NCBI GenBank assembly: GCA_002438685.1
Contig: DJQG01000014.1
Span: forward strand, 12,342 to 17,776
Reading direction: 5' to 3'
DNA: 5,435 nt
Source of the DNA: Ruminococcaceae bacterium UBA6392
Lineage (GTDB): Bacteria; Bacillota; Clostridia; Oscillospirales; Acutalibacteraceae
Positions 3,819 through 5,435 of the stretch are shown here, in pieces (within the stretch, counting starts at the first letter, position 1; each line of letters begins with the position of its first letter). Below the pieces are notes generated by a model. That model was not told the DNA's origin. It saw only the letters and a program-made list of their open reading frames with translations, and did no database searches. The position numbers and the translations under genes are program-made.

Positions 3819-5435
3819 ATGAATAAAAAATATAAGAACACCTTCTGGTTCTCCGTCGCGCACGCGATGAAAAAGAACTTTATTCTCCCGCTGCTGACAT
3901 TTGCGGTGAGCATGTTTTTCTATCTCTCCAACTTCTGCTGGGATAGGATAAACGAAGCAAAAGAGGCCGCCGAAATCAGGGGTCAGGATGTTTTGAAGAT
4001 GATGCGCGACGCATATGAAGTATTTATCTTCGACTCCGAACAGGCAGCATATAACCCGCTGTTTTATATCTTCCCCGCCCTGCTCGTTGTGATATCGATT
4101 TTGCTCGGCGTTTTGCTGTTCAGATTCGTCACGAACAAAAAGACAGTAAATGTCTACTACAGTCTCGGCATAAAGCGCGCCGATCTCTACACCGCGCGTC
4201 TTCTTGCGGGCGTATTTATGATGCTCGCGGCGGTACTCATTCCGCTCGCGGTTTCGCTCGGGCTCAACCTCCACTATTTCGGCTCGTCCGTCATGCTCTG
4301 GCGAACCTTCCTGTTCTATGCGGTACACAGCGCGATATGCGTGCTCGCCGGTCTCACGATATCGGCGGCAGTCTCGAGCTGCGTGGGCACGGTTGTTGAA
4401 TCGCTTGGCTTCTCAGCTGTTCTCGCGGCGTTTCCGAGCGTTGTGACGATGTGCGTGAACTACGGCGTTCCCTCGATCCTCAACGGCGCACCCGCCATAA
4501 CATACTATGGCATATATCCTAATGCGTCAAGCTACGGAGAACTGCACTTCGACATGACGGACTCCACCATATTTGGGCGCATTATCAGCCATATAAATCT
4601 GCTCATGCTCAACAGAAGCTCTTTTATTAACTCTTCTTCCGTTGAAGCTATGACAAAAGAGGCGGCAAAGAAATGGGCTGCGCCCTCGCTGACCCCCTAT
4701 ATTCTCTGGGCGGTTCTCATCGCTGCGTTCTTCGTGTTCGGTCTGTTCATGTTCAAGCGCAGAAAAGCCGAGATATGCGGCTTCCCCGGAAGAAGCACCG
4801 TTCTCAACTTCGTGCTCTGCATGATTACCTCTTTCGGAGCTGCTTCGCTGATAATATATTTTATAGCATACACATCACAGATAAGCAGATGGATAATGGT
4901 AGCCCTGGTAATCGCCGCAGCTTTCCTGGTATTTGCTATACTCGATGTCATTCTCCATTTGAGCTTCAAGGCTCTTAAAAAGGACTGGAAGATAGGTCTC
5001 GTACACGCCGGACTCATGGCGGCGTTCCTGCTCTCGCTCTACACCGGATTCTTCGGCTACAGCAGCCGCGTGCCGGATATTCAGGATATCGAGAGCGTAT
5101 CCATCTCAGCCCCCAACGCGCTGATGGGCAGCTACCAGCTCGGGCTCGGACTTGGCAGTAACTATGTCACGGACATATATTATTCCGATGATTACTCAAA
5201 TTACTTCTATGTCAGCAACCGCTCGGTTTCTCTCATCGAAAACTTCAAAGACAAAGATGATATAAACACCGTGCGTGAAATACACAAGGCTATGATAAAA
5301 GCCGGAAATATCCATAGACTCAACAAAAACCCCGATGACTATTCAAAGAGAGCTACAAGCCAGACTGTAATTATAAAATACAAGCTCAAGAACGGACGCG
5401 AGCTTATCAGAGTTTATAAATACGTTCCGCTGGCT
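3819..5435 (+). CDS. ABC transporter permease, large polytopic, 3' end beyond window
   Basis: An open frame runs from ATG 3819 to the last base, 539 codons with no stop, so the gene is partial. Start choice rests on GAGG (3807-3810, spacing 8), 10 bp after the ATPase stop. The N-terminus MNKKYKNTFWFSVAHAMKKN is cytoplasmic-like. Helices are visible at about 20-37, 81-104, 125-150, 163-187, 194-215, 291-312, 329-352, 357-381 and 395-412. A soluble, probably extracytoplasmic loop lies between 216 and 290. After 415 comes a soluble C-terminal domain with REIHKAMI (487-494) and YKLKNGRELIRVYKYVP (521-537). The YSLGIKRADLYTARLL segment (114-129) resembles the coupling region of ABC-2 exporters. 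The layout recalls large permeases next to YtrA/YtrB genes in Clostridia, whose tails I recall as DUF6449-like; that match is unverified. It should be the membrane partner of the ATPase. Codon use is GC-richer than the left half of the window. Confidence 0.92.
   Translation, partial: MNKKYKNTFWFSVAHAMKKNFILPLLTFAVSMFFYLSNFCWDRINEAKEAAEIRGQDVLKMMRDAYEVFIFDSEQAAYNPLFYIFPALLVVISILLGVLLFRFVTNKKTVNVYYSLGIKRADLYTARLLAGVFMMLAAVLIPLAVSLGLNLHYFGSSVMLWRTFLFYAVHSAICVLAGLTISAAVSSCVGTVVESLGFSAVLAAFPSVVTMCVNYGVPSILNGAPAITYYGIYPNASSYGELHFDMTDSTIFGRIISHINLLMLNRSSFINSSSVEAMTKEAAKKWAAPSLTPYILWAVLIAAFFVFGLFMFKRRKAEICGFPGRSTVLNFVLCMITSFGAASLIIYFIAYTSQISRWIMVALVIAAAFLVFAILDVILHLSFKALKKDWKIGLVHAGLMAAFLLSLYTGFFGYSSRVPDIQDIESVSISAPNALMGSYQLGLGLGSNYVTDIYYSDDYSNYFYVSNRSVSLIENFKDKDDINTVREIHKAMIKAGNIHRLNKNPDDYSKRATSQTVIIKYKLKNGRELIRVYKYVPLA

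Noticed and set aside
3437..4328. Two long minus-strand frames (3437-3913 and 3771-4328) opposite the ABC genes
   Set aside because: They are shadows of GC-rich coding sequence; the plus-strand frames have clear ABC motifs and membrane helices with proper ribosome sites.

Overview
The window looks like a chromosomal stretch from a low-to-medium GC Gram-positive anaerobe of the Clostridia, probably a gut Oscillospiraceae/Ruminococcaceae-type organism. The reasons are a tRNA with encoded CCA, strong AGGAGG ribosome sites, consensus sigma-A promoters, a YtrA-type GntR/ABC operon, and a palindromic intergenic repeat of the kind I recognise from gut Clostridia. The assignment is an inference from style, not from a marker gene.

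Layout, left to right, all on the + strand. Bases 1-46 are the 3' part of a tRNA-Lys (anticodon TTT), followed by its terminator (53-92). Bases 93-367 hold an open frame with no credible start, read here as a possible gene remnant, closed by a large terminator hairpin (385-447). Bases 517-787 hold two tandem copies of what look like independent small RNA genes. Each has a TTGACA / 17 bp / TATATT promoter with extended -10, a transcript of about 70 nt closed by a 10-11 bp stem ending in a T run, and the same pyrimidine-rich apical loop. These are the most unusual objects in the window.

A consensus promoter at 895-923 drives a two-gene unit. The first gene encodes a secreted, cysteine-free 214-residue protein with a hydrophobic Ala/Gly/Val-rich core (1028-1672). 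The second encodes a 132-residue, four-helix membrane protein (1697-2095). I read them as a candidate bacteriocin or secreted toxin and its immunity protein, by architecture only. The left part (about 93-1672) is clearly more AT-rich than the operon on the right, which suggests acquired DNA next to the tRNA.

Bases 2096-2400 carry no gene: two near-identical GCCGCC hairpins flank a palindromic repeat, and the second hairpin is a strong terminator. From 2408 onward comes a three-gene operon: a promoter with a 13-bp inverted-repeat operator, a YtrA-type GntR repressor (2520-2894), an ABC ATPase (2891-3808, ATGA overlap) and a large polytopic permease (3819 to beyond the window end). It is expected to respond to cell-envelope stress or antimicrobial peptides and to autoregulate.

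A possible link between the parts: the apical loop of the second small RNA contains a 14-nt stretch perfectly complementary to the Shine-Dalgarno region of the gntR mRNA. The RNAs could therefore repress, in trans, translation of the regulator that controls the efflux operon. This is a hypothesis from sequence complementarity alone.
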